The notes under the pieces were generated by a model, which saw only the letters and a list, made by a program, of their open reading frames with translations, searched no databases and had not been told where the DNA came from. From positions 28,933 through 92,932 of the forward strand of contig VCJN01002823.1 in NCBI GenBank assembly GCA_006384855.1: a DNA stretch of 64,000 nt, written 5' to 3'. Shown here piece after piece: positions 46,896-58,361 of the stretch; position 1 is the first letter of the stretch; each line of letters starts with the position of its first letter. The DNA comes from Tetraselmis striata. Its lineage: Eukaryota > Chlorophyta > Chlorodendrophyceae > Chlorodendrales > Chlorodendraceae. A program made the translations under genes and the position numbers.

Positions 46896-49800
46896 GATGT
46901 GGCCCACGGCTCCTCCCCAGGGCCCTCGACGCGTCTTCGTGGCGACAAACAGGCGCTTCTCACCGCATGGTGAGACCGCCGGCGGCGCTGCCTGGCCACA
47001 GCCTTGCCAGGCAAGCCATGCCGTCTTCTTTCCATGACAAGCGGAAGTGGAGTGGCGTCCCAGTGATCTGCGCCTAGTTTTGCCGCTGCCAAGCGGGATG
47101 AGGGCGTTCTCAGCGCCGCATCCATCTTGAAGTGTACAAGAAGCCTTGGCCCTTTTCTTCGCGGGGCGGGATGCTCCCGCCAGTGCCTGCGTGTCAGGCA
47201 CGGTATTCGCCCTAGGTTGGATTATAGATTGGCCAGGCCCAGCGCGATTCATTTGCTTGTACAGCCCTCTGAGGAGGGCGGTAGACCACAGACAGTATTA
47301 TTTGCACTCGGTAGTGATAGAATGCCCGGCTGGGCGCCCCGCTCACGTTGTAACATTAGTCGTTGCCGTGGATATGGATGCCCTCACTCTATGCGCCGGG
47401 TAATGCAGTCAATGTGCGTCACGGGCATTTGAAACGTGTCGGTGTGTTGTGCATCATTCGCACGGTTAGCATCATCCTGGAGTGCTTACATGGCATAACC
47501 CCGCCTCTGTGTGTGTATACATGCCAAGGTGTGATAGTCCTGGGCAGAGCAGAAGGGGGGGGGGGGGGGGGGGGGAGGCTGTCATCACCCCCCTTGGCAT
47601 CTCACCCGCTCGGTTGGCAATGGCGGCGGTCGACTGGGCGGTGGGCCAGTCGTAGCCCACCCGCTGGAAGGCCTGCATGGGAGCATGGGCATGAGCGAGT
47701 TAGGCCGGAGGGGGGGGGGGGGGGAGGAGGAGGGAATGTTGACGTGGCAGCCCGAATAAAAGCTCTGTTAGTAGTGTAAATTATCTCATGACTACTGTGC
47801 CGAGAAATCATACATGAATATGAAAATCGATACGCTGCCCCCGAACAGGGCGAAACACCTTGAGTCGGAAGCCTCCAGCCCCTGACAGCAATGCTGCGTA
47901 GGGTGTCCTGAACCGGGTAGATCCTATTTTGCGGGATACGTCAGGCATGTGTGGAGAACATATAATCCTATAATTGTCGACATATTCAGCATTGCTAAAT
48001 GGCATTTAACACGTTTCCATGTGCTGCGCACGCACCTATAAGAAGCCTCATTTGAAAGAGCAGTAGTTGCATGGTGGTATGCAACTACTGCTACTACTTG
48101 CATACCACCATGCGCTGTAGTTGTGCGCTTTAGTTTCGTATTAATTTGACAGGTCGGGCTCTCATCCGCATTATGCTAATAATCGCATCGGCTATTTACA
48201 AACCATATTTAGCCTCCCCATTCTGCGGAGGCACAGTAATCATTTCGGATCCTTGGGCCTGTAAGCATTAAAACTACATGCGCCCATATACACTGATTAC
48301 AATCGCGGTGAGCGAAGTGCAGCGATCGCCAGGAGATTCTCGCTAGCGACTGGTGGAATGTTGCCGAGTTATTTCCTCCTACATACTTCCACTGCCCGGT
48401 AGTACGCGCAGGACAGCGTAGTTTTGCCCATGGGAGGAATGATTCATGGACGGATAGTCATCCACCGCGCAGCATGCCTGAAAGTGGTATGTTTACCCCA
48501 GCTCTCAAGGATGCACTGCTTCAGCTGGATAGACCGGCGCGTTGGACGCCGCTAGGGACATCGCCGCCACTATGGAATCACCGATTGCCGTAGATGTAAG
48601 GAGCCCCTTGCAAGTCGCGGCTCCGAAACCAGTGCGACAGTCTTGCCTTTGACAAGCAAGAGATATATGTTGGACATTTTTCACCATGGGCTTCGCGTCA
48701 TGACGTACACATGAGCCAAAAACGCTCCAAGGCACCGGCCAGGGCATCCTGAACAGCATGATGTCCAACAGTAGTATCATGAAGCGGCGTCAAGGGGTTT
48801 GGTTTAACCAGGGAGCGCGGGCGATTTTCCTCAGCTCTTGGTGGGCCTGGTACAAGTAGTGCACGTAGTGTAGCAGCGGGCAATGGCTCGAAAATGTTGC
48901 GCTGTAGTATCCTGCCGGAAGCCGTGGTGTGCGCCGGTGGCTCTGTTGATACTTGCAGCAGAGCTGGGCAGCGATAGCGTCCTGGTTTTCTAATGTCGAC
49001 GGACATAGCGTGATCGGCGGTGAATCCTGCGACCGGGGATTTGCCTGAGGGAACCCCCCGGCGCGTGAGCTGTACCAGCGTGCAGTGCATTAGAAATTGT
49101 TACTGTATGATTGGATCCTTAGATGACTTTTCGGTGCAAGGTGCTCGCAGTGAAAGCACACATAGCACGGTCCCTCCACCCAATGTAGATAGATAGGCGT
49201 CTTGTGATGTCAGCCACCTGCGTAGCACCGCCTGCTCCACCATGTGCTGCTGCTGTACCGCATATTGCAAGCCAAGCCGAGCCAAGCCTGAATGCACAGC
49301 TCGTGCTTTTCTCCTATTCAATACTCCCCCGCATATCGAGCGTCTGGCCCTCAGGCCATCCCATTGGCAACCTACAGTATACAAAAGATTAGTCAGATGA
49401 GTATAGGCGAATCTTCGCCGAGTCGCCTGGTGTTGTACCGTCGCATAGTAACAAGTGTGTGCCATTGGACAACCGGTCTGCTCTCGCTCTCGCTCTTGTG
49501 AGCCTTCCCCATCAGCAGCAAGCAGCCCTCGCGCGGGATTTGTTCGTCAGTGTCTCAAATCGCCTCACCCGCTCTCCTCCCTGCAGGTACACATCCTGAG
49601 TGTTTCTGGGCCATGCGCTGCTTTAGGTATCCTCCGCCAGCCGTTATTCCTGCTGTGGCATTGTTGGCGCATGCCTGCATGTTGCTGCCACTGCCGCCAC
49701 TGCGAGCGTGACACATGTGTGCAAGTAGGGCATGTGAGGTGGGCGCAGGGCGGGAGGGGGGGTCCATCACTCCACCCGCATTGCCCACATTAGCATGCTT

Positions 49801-50456
49801 TGGCATTATGGCGAGCTCTGAGCCCTCATGTCACCCATAACCGGCCATCTTGTTGCTGTCCCCGGCTGAAATCCTTGGTGTTTAAGGAAGAGCAAGCGCA
49901 TACATTCGCCAGTTGGTTTCGGAGCACTCTGTGGCTACTAATTCGCCATGCGGCGTAGCATACGGTTTCACACACACGCGCGTTGGGGGGGAGGGGGGGG
50001 GGGATATACTGCGACAACGTACGCATGCAGCTGCTACCTACCCCGCTATGCATGCAAGCACAGCCCTACAGACTCCTGCGCTTGCCCCCCCTCCCGCCCC
50101 CCCGCCAACCTACCACGAGTACGGTTATCTACAGCAAGCATATTATGTGCTGTTGTTTCATGCCCTGTTGCATATGCAGACCCATGGTACGAATCTTGAT
50201 GACGCTACCTTCTGCTGCCCCCTGCAGTAGTGACAGCGCTGTGCTCTGCCTATATCACGATTTGCCCTGGCGCGCCTGGTGACGCATAGTTCTATGTATT
50301 ATACCGTGACGTACTATACGATGTGCTATGTGAGGCACAATACTATGTACTATACCACAATGCTGACATGCTGTAGTATACAATGTACTGTACAATGTAC
50401 TCTACTTTGACGCAGAGTGCTGTAGTGCTTTGCCACTACGCACACAGTAAACACGG
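46896..50456. other. Intergenic between convergent CBM20 gene 2 and the membrane-protein gene
   Basis: No complete gene could be built. A minus-strand segment at about 47605-47671 (AFQRVGYDWPTAQSTAAIANR) is bounded by plausible AG and GT sites and could be an isolated exon or pseudo-exon. The minus frame at 48698-49090 (130 codons) has no recognised domain. G21 (47555-47575) and G15 (47710-47724) flank the possible exon. Confidence 0.45.
48069..48113. repeat. Perfect hairpin, 16-bp arms
   Basis: GCATGGTGGTATGCAA at 48069-48084 is exactly complementary to 48098-48113 with a 13-base loop. It is not placed as a terminator of any called gene. Confidence 0.9.
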
Positions 50457-53400
50457 TCACGCCTTGCGACTCGTGGGCTTGGACGTTTGTCGCAGAAGCG
50501 CCGCCTCCGTGAACAGCAGAGTCGCCGCCATGGCGGTGATGCTTGTGGTGTAGAAGGCCGTGGCGTCGCAGTAGGCCTCGCTGCCAAAGCGCAGCACGGC
50601 GTTGGCGGCGCTGAATGCCAGCAACATGGGCAGGAAGAGCACTCGTTGCAGCGCCACCCAGAGTCCGGCCACGAGGTGCCTGTACACAAAGCTGATGCAT
50701 GCATGGAAATATCAAGATGGGGGGTCAGATACCTATTTGAACAGGGCAAACACTGCCCAAATCCAACTTTCCCATCCTGGCGGTATGAGGGAGCATGTGT
50801 GCATCTTCCAACTGCGTTCTTCCATGACATTCAGGGCTGCAAAACACCGAAAACGAGACATTGTGCTTCCGATGGCAAAGTAAAAAGCCTGGTGCTTATT
50901 GATTTTATGACATATTTGGTTCCATTGCGTCTAGTTCAAAATATTGTCTCCGTTGTCATCCCGCGTGGGAGAGGGGTGCACCTCAAGGTTTTATTCCGAA
51001 ACCACAGGCGGGAGCTTACTTAGTTTAGTGTCCAGCACAGATGGGAAAGCAAACTACTCACACGGCCACCATTGCGAACGAACGCACTATCAACGGATAG
51101 AAGGGAAAGGCCAAGGTGGTGGGTGGGTGGGGGGCTCCCAAGATCATTACATCTTTCCAAGTGGTGACGGCACAGCAATGCCTGAGAAAAAAAGCAGTGA
51201 CGCCATTATTCATATGGTTTCGGAGCATTTCCAGCAACGGTGTAGTAAACTTATTGACAGGTGTATTGAGTATGAACAAGGGCTGCGCGAAGGGGGAGGG
51301 GGGGGGGGGGGGGTAGAAGTATCGGGATCATTCCATGTTTGAGTGGTGGTGCCAAAGTACTGCCTGAGAAAAAAGCAGTGACGCCATTATTCATATGGTT
51401 TCGGAGCATTTCCGGCAACGGTGTATTAAACTTATTGACAGGTGTAGTGAGTATGAACAAGGGCTGCGCGAAGGGGGAGGGGGGGGGGGGGGGGGGGGGG
51501 TAGAAGTATCGGGATCATTCCATGTTTGAGTGGTGGTGCCAAAGTACTGCCTGAGAAAAAAGCAGTGACGCCATTATTCATATGGTTTCGGAGCATTTCC
51601 GGCAACGGTGTATTAAACTTATTGACAGGTGTAGTGAGTATGAACAAGGGCTGCGCGAAGGGGGAGGGAGGGGGAGGGGGGGGGGGGGGGGGGTAAAAGT
51701 ATCGGGATCATTCCATGTATGAGTGGTGGTCCCAAGTACTGCCTGAGAAAAAAAGCAGTGACGCCATTATGTATATGGTTTCGGAGCATTTCCGGCAACG
51801 GTGTAGTAAACTTATTGACAGGTGTAGTGAGTATGAACAAGGGCTGCGCGAAGGGGGAGGGAGGGGGGAGGGGGGGTAGAACCATCGTGATCATTCCATG
51901 TATGAGTGGTAGCACCAAAGTACTGCCTGAGAAAAAAAAGCAGTGACGCCATTAACTATATGGTTTCGGAGCATTTCCGGCAACGGTGCAGTCAACTGCA
52001 TTGAAAGGTGTATTGAGTATGAACAAGAGCTGCGCGAGAGAGGGGGGGGGGGGGGGGGTGTAGAAGTATCGGGATCATTCCATTTTTGAGTGGTAGCGCC
52101 AAAGTACTGCCTGAGAAAAAAGTGACGCCATTATTCATATGGTTTCGGAGCATTTCCGGCAACGGTGCAGTAAATTGCATTGAAAGGTGTATTGAGTATA
52201 AACAAAGGCTGCGCGAGGGGGAGCAGTCGGGATCATTACATGTTTCCCGAGTGGTGACGCCACAACACTGCCTGAATAAGGCAGTGGCGCCACAATTCAT
52301 ATGGTTTCGGAGCATTTCCGGCAACGGTGCAGTGAACTGAATTAAAAGGTGTATTGAAAATGGACGAGGGCTGCGCGGGGGAGGGAAGGGGGGGTCACTC
52401 CATATTTCCGAGCAGTAGCGCCACGGCCCTGCCACTGCCTTAAGAAAAAGGCAGTGGCGCCACTATTCATATGGTTTCGGAGCAATTCTGGCAACGGCGC
52501 AGTGAACTGCATTAAAAACGTATCGAAAGGGAACAAAAGGTATCAAAAGTGAACGAGGGCTGCGCGAGGGGTGGGGGGGGCAAAGGAATTCCTGCGCATT
52601 GAAATGTTTCAATGATAAGGAACAAGTACCTACTGCTATGTATCGTGAATCCTCAACTTCTTGCGGGTTTGACCATATTAGGCCACAGACTGTCCAAGCT
52701 TGCAATCTGGACCTACTCGTACTGATGGGTTCACTGATGGATAGTAGGCGGACGGGCAGTGGTACGCGGGCGCTGAAACGGTGGGCGCTGCCTCCTTCAT
52801 ACATACTATTAACAGGAACAACATCTTGTTGCGCTACCGGCAGCAGCAGTGACAGCCTGCCGCCCGCCCTGCAGCATCCCGCCGATGTACATTGCGCGCC
52901 TAATTTGACCCGACCAAGCTCCGCCCCCGTCAACCCCACTGAAACAAATAGAACAATTGACTTGCTATCCATGTAATTATCCATGTTGCCTGCGGTGAAG
53001 GAGATGAGTGATGGCGACATCTTTTGATGTCCTTCAAGGGACAACACAACATTATTGCCTAACATAAATACATGTCATGTGACGTACTGTGTTTGACACA
53101 GCGTACGTAATCGGCACACAGGCGCTCTTTTCATGCTTACAGACCCAAGGATCCGAAACCACTACCAACCGCCCCAGTGCACAACGGGACGGCCTAACCT
53201 GGAAAATTGAACGGGCGGACGATGCTGTACATGGCGTATTTAAACTAAGCGTGTCAATGCCTACAATTCTACATGTCCGCAGAAACAGTTCCTACTTTCC
53301 TTAACATACAAAAACATACACAATTCTACATGCACGTGTCACGGACCTGGTTTGCAATGTACGCGTGTCTGCCCGGGACTTACGCTGTGCTTGAAGAAAC

Positions 53401-55417
53401 ATCGCCGCAACTGGACGACAAGCCAGAGGAGAGAATTCGATAGAATTTGATGACAACGTACCGTGCAAGCAGAACCTGGTGGCTTTCTAACGACAACAGG
53501 ACTGTCAGGCTAGTTCTCGCCGGAGGGGGGGGAGGGGGGTTGAGATGGACATATATATAATGGATTCGAGATCGATGTAGCGCCGCCTCAGGACGTGCTT
53601 GTGGTGTTGAGAAAAGATGGGAAGGTGGGGGGGAGGGCGGGGGGAGGGCATGACTGGTTGAGGCCACTCCTGATGGTCCGCATACATGAGCATCTGGGCT
53701 ACATGGGATGCGGCGCGTGGCATGGAGCAGTGGGGCCACTGACGCCCCGGGGCTGAGGAGCGCTCTGTGCGCGCGATCAACCATGCCGTGTACTTTTTTC
53801 GAGTATAAGCACAACAAGTCAACAACCCATTGTGTAGCAACGCTGACATCCTACCACTTATTCATCTGCTAGAAGTACTGAGACGGCCCTGAAGACAATA
53901 CATGTCACACTTGCATGCCTGGAATTCTGATCGATCTTTTCTTCATTACTAACACCGTGCATTAACCCGCGTTTCCGTAGCGTGACTTCCCTCTGCTACT
54001 GCGCAATGAAGCGACATGCCCTGTCCGGGTCCGCCGCGCATCAGCGGGGTGGTGCTGGTGCGGGCGAGCGCGTGGCAGGGCCGGCGGGCGCCGGGCTCGC
54101 ACCTGCGGTGCCGCCGGTAATCACGCCGCACAGCGGCAAAGTACCACGCGAGCGCCGCCGCCAGCCCAAACCACGCGTGGACGGCGGCCTGCAGCGGCAC
54201 GTAGGCGGCGACCGGCACGGGGGCGGCACCGGGAGGCCACACGCCTGCGGCCTCCCAGGCGTGCCGCGCCCCGAGGTGGCGGCCATCGATTATCCACACG
54301 CTGTGCCACAACCGGAGGAGGGTTGGGGGGCGTCAGACCGGTACGGTATTGCCAGGATGCATCGATGATGGCGATGAGCTCGAGGGGCACTGATAATGGC
54401 AAGGCGCGGGAGGGACGGCGCCGCTACCCGACTGAGAGGAGCACTCCGGCGGCGAAGAAAGCGTAGCCAGTGATGCGGTGCACCAAGGGGTAGTAGCGCC
54501 TCATGTGCGGGCTCAGCTGCACGCAAGCCGCGGCGCACCACAGGAAGCCGCCTGCGGGACGTTGGCACATGCCTGTCAGAGCTCTGCGCAGGCAAGATCA
54601 TTCCTGGGCAGGCGGCGTGCGCTGCAGGCAAGGGAGGCATCCCCCCTGCGTGTGGCCGGACCATGCAGGTCCTCACCCTCTGACAGCGGTGTGGGGGGTG
54701 GGGCGTTGCCAACATGCCATGCTCGGCCCCTCCTCTGAACGACACCTCTCTTATACCGGAGTAGTATGCCTCTGGTGTCGCCGGCGAACTCTGATCAGCC
54801 ACCAAGGGGGAAGCGGGGGGGGGGGGGGGGGGATAACAGTTCTATCCAAGCGTGGCTGTTCACTGGCGACTTGCCGGAATTATGGAGGGAGTCCATACAC
54901 TCGCGACAGTGGTATTGAGGTGTTTTGAGCCTTGGCTGGCCACTATTTACTTCAACTCGCGGACAGTCGGGGTTAATCTGCTAGTCGCCACATCATTTCC
55001 GGCAATTTGGGGAGTAGTTCTTAACCCCGGACTACTTTTCCAACTGGCGGATTCAAAATAGAACCCAGTATGCAGGTATATACTCCGGGAGGACGAGGAG
55101 CATGATGGTGGTGGTCGTGTGCGCCGGGGGGAGGGGGGGGGGGGGGGGGGGGGGCTCTGCGGCCTGCCGCGTTGCCGACATGCGCAGCCTAACCCACCAA
55201 GGTGATGCGTGAGCTTGACAATGCCGTGTTTCCCTTCGTACTTCGTCACTATCTCCTGAATGACTTTACTGGCGGCTCCTTGCCGCGGGAGCACGCCCTC
55301 GAGCCACACCTCCGCGCCGCCGAGAGCGCCCAGCAGCCCGAGCGCGACTATCTCGAGCATCATTAGTGCGGACAGCGCCAGCGCGGGCCGCCGTAGGGCG
55401 TCGCTCTCCGGCAGCAT
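50457..55417 (-). CDS. Multi-pass membrane protein, DUF2306-like
   Basis: Four exons (55417-55198, 54551-54428, 54300-54103, 50691-50457) join in frame to 258 residues. About six hydrophobic segments are visible: near 12-35, 70-88, 100-120, 155-178, 185-210 and 225-245. Histidines lie at membrane borders: KLTHHLGG, YYPLVHRITGYAFF, QAAVHAWFG and YRHLVAGLWVALQR. The patterns HR-x2-GY and RH-x4-G-x2-VALQR resemble bacterial and fungal DUF2306 integral membrane proteins, whose histidines suggest a metal or haem site; the biochemical role is unknown. The last intron is 3.4 kb and contains the minisatellite at 51131-52583. The junction phase there (CGC AG/C TTT) fits exactly. The exon 3 acceptor is the least certain. 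Confidence 0.8.
51131..52583. repeat. Minisatellite, eight copies of a 160-190 bp unit
   Basis: Units marked by GCCTGAGAAAA begin near 51180, 51361, 51548, 51740, 51926, 52109, 52268 and 52437. Each contains GTTTCGGAGCATTTCC and GGGCTGCGCGA followed by a G-rich tract of variable length. Copies near 51360-51660 are almost identical, while those beyond 52100 are diverged and shorter. The array lies within the third intron of the membrane-protein gene. Confidence 0.97.
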
Positions 55418-56285
55418 TGCTCTCCCTGGGCGCCGCCACGGCGCAGGGGCTGCCGCGACTCTCAATAAGGGCCCCGAGGCAAGGCACGCCGATGCTGGGG
55501 CCGAGTGCCGGCGCAAGGGCAGCGCAGGTGTTATTGTTGATGACATCAGTGCTGATGGTACCCGTACGCAACTACTGCATTATTGTACAATGTCGCTAGG
55601 GTCTTCGTACTTTGGCACATATCCTGTGTTAGACCCAGGGTACCGCGGTACCCTGAATCCGCATTTTCTCTTTGTGAAATCCGCATTTTCCAGTGAAGTG
55701 CTACTGCGGTACATGAGCCCAAGATGTACGACACCCATATGCTGCCAAAGTACGGCACTTAGACTTCTTTTCCAGATTGCCTTTTTTAATGGAGCGGTGT
55801 CTAGCCTAGTCGACACCTAGCCAGCTGGTATAAATTGTTAGCCTCGGCTCCTGAAAATTCAGTCAACTGCTCTTCCCAGAAATGTTCCAACTCACCCCTT
55901 CCTTCTCGTGACAGTGCCACTCAGCCATCACCACGGCGACAACGACTACCTTTTCGTCCATCGCCCACGGCTCACAGCAACCCTTTGCCTTTCTTGCTAG
56001 CACCTTGCTTGCTGGCAGTCGACGTGACTCAACGCATGCGTGCCGACTCACGCCGACTCTTCCCCTAGTGACGGTGCCACTCAGCCATCGCTTCGACGAT
56101 CTCCCTCCGACAAGTTTTTGGGCCCTCTCCTTTGGTTCGACGTCTTGCCCCGTGCTCGACGCCTGCCAGAGGCTTCAACCTGCGTGTATCTCGACCCTCG
56201 ACAGCTTTCGACGCACGGTCGACGGCGACGTGCGACGAGATTTTCTTCCCACCCGCCCACCCCTATAGTTATACATCTTCCAGCA
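55418..56285. other. Intergenic, and leader of the gag remnant
   Basis: No host gene. A 16-bp perfect palindrome GGGTACCGCGGTACCC sits near 55639. Two similar leader segments containing GTGCCACTCAGCCATC occur near 55914 and 56078, perhaps the untranslated leader of the copia gag. No upstream LTR was found. Confidence 0.45.
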
Positions 56286-58021
56286 CAAATGCGCCATCCT
56301 TCCAGAATGTCTGCCAGCATCACCACCGGCATAATGAACACCCCCCTAGCCAACCTGGCTCGGCAGAGTGCGATCAAGACGGACCCTGGCAGCGCCCCAC
56401 CACCACCTGGCTTCCGTGATGATACCAGTTCCGACGACGCCTTCAGCATGGACGGTGCATCGAACAGTGACTCAGGTGACATCCAACATATCAAGCCGGA
56501 TGCAGTGAAGCCGACGCTCGACCTCAAGAACGTCCCCATCTTGGACAACACCATCTCTACGCGAGACAACGTTCCAGCCATCAAGATCTCTCTCGGCAGC
56601 GCCGGCTACTTGGACACCACCAAGCGTAAAGGCACCCGTCATGAACAAATGATCCTCATGGCAGCACTGCGCCACGCAACCGCGAATTATCCCATGGCAC
56701 TGGCCATCGTCAATATCATCAACATGGACTCCGGGAAGTGTGGATATGCAGCCTGGAAGGCCCTTCTTACTGAGCTCCACGGCTCGGCCATGGAGGAGCG
56801 CAAGCGCTTGGAGGAGGAGATCACAGCAGGCTAGCTCCCGAATTAGCCAGTTCGGGTGTATGTTCGGCGCTACTTGAACCTCGGGAATATGTTGAACGAA
56901 GCACATGGCCAGTGGACCTTCGAGTACGTGGCCACCAACTACCTCATCCTAGGCCTTCGCCCAGACTACGATCACATCGTCGACGCCACCATCTCGGCGG
57001 CCACTGTCAACGAGAAGCTGGCGACCATCATCAACACCGGACAGAACATGGAGGCGCGCAAGCGTCAGCGTCAGCAGCGCGTCCGCGCGTGCCCGCCAAA
57101 CCTCAATTCCTACAACCCTAGGGAACCCGCAGCACACCACCAGGCCCAACGCCGTCTGCATACGGTGTGACCGTCTAGGCCATACCCAGCAACAGTGTAT
57201 GGCCAGGCGCCATGCCAACGGCATGCGTATCGTGTATAACACCACGCCGACCAGCACCATGAATGACCCTCGCTATGACCGCCATCAGCGCGAACATGCG
57301 GAGCGTCGCGTCAACATAAGCTTATGGCAACAACCCGCGCGACAACTACAACCATCGGGCGCCGCCAGGTCAGCATTTCTACAGTAACAACCGCACCAAT
57401 CAGGACAGGCTCCGGCGGCAGCACCGTTGGACCAACCAGGGCGGCAACGACGGCATGCAGCGCCATCAGCAGCCGGTCGGCTTCGTCTCCCCGGCCGGAC
57501 ATCAGAACTAGGGGCATCAGCAGGCCTACAACAACTCCAACCAGCAGCCGACAACACACCAGGAGTCCTACCCGTTCGTGGGTGTGTCCCCGTCGGCACA
57601 ACACCACAGCAGCCTGCCCATCATGCTCACTTGCACCACCGCAGCCCCAGGAGGGGCGGCCACCGGAGCACAGGAGGGGGAGGGGGAGGACAACGCGGAG
57701 GATGACTTACATGACCCCTGGCACGTCCCCTACTCCGACTCTTATGACGACTTCGAGTCCCCGTTCTCACACCCATGGCGTGTCCATCACTTCCGCCCTC
57801 ACCCCGACACCTTCACGATCTTCAATACCCCCGACATCCTCCCCGCTCGAACATTTAGTCCCATCCCTACCCCCTCGACCCCCCATTCACCTATACGACA
57901 TCAATTGGCAACGTCCTCGACCCGTCCCCACCCCAACCCAACCCCTATGCCTCATCTCACCCACATTCCCGGCCTCGGCGGCGTTGGCGTCCCACGACCT
58001 TTGTTAGGGTTACCACCATAA
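56286..58021 (+). pseudogene. Ty1/copia-type gag, broken
   Basis: The first frame runs to 56834 and continues in the same frame after two in-frame TAG codons to about 57170 (LGLRPDYDHIVDATI, EKLATIINTG), resembling copia gag. A frame change then leads to the zinc knuckle CIRCDRLGHTQQQC (C-x2-C-x4-H-x4-C) near 57155-57196. Another frame change leads to an acidic, proline-rich tail ending at a TAA inside the LTR that starts at 58002. Stops and frameshifts mean the copy is dead. No protease, integrase or polymerase follows directly. Confidence 0.72.
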
Positions 58022-58361
58022 CCCTACCTGCATACCTATATCCGCACACCTATACAGTCATACTCGTACCACTCACTTCCTTGTACTAACGCAACTACTA
58101 CATGCAACTAAGCTGTTGATCCGCCCACACACATATGCCGCGTGCTTGCCACACGTCATGCCCTCGTCAGCCGTTATGCCCCGATGACTCCCTGATGACT
58201 CCAAGCCTAGATTGCATATCCAAGCCTAATGCCTGCATGCGAACGGCTGCCAAGCCGATAGTTGTATAAAGCCGTGTACACCTCGGTACACTGTAACAAG
58301 ATCCTTTGCTGCAAACCGCCTTTTCCTTCTCTATGCTAAAGTCTCTCACCTAAAGCTTACA
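58002..58361 (+). mobile_element. Ty1/copia-like LTR
   Basis: The 360-bp block begins TGTTAGGGTTAC and ends AAGCTTACA, like the solo LTR at 11634-12040. It contains a TATA-like GTTGTATAAAG at about 58259. The gag ORF runs a few codons into its left edge, which suggests a 3' LTR. The bases just to its right (TTGGTTTCGCTGAGCTCTGG) loosely resemble a methionine-tRNA primer-binding site, which would instead make it a 5' LTR. It could serve both roles in a tandem arrangement. Confidence 0.6.

Noticed and set aside
47605-47671. Possible isolated exon on the minus strand
   Set aside because: Good splice borders but no partner exons could be found, so it was not called as a gene.
51251-52435. Series of similar minus-strand ORFs rich in proline
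   Set aside because: These are translations of the minisatellite units and their poly-C tracts.
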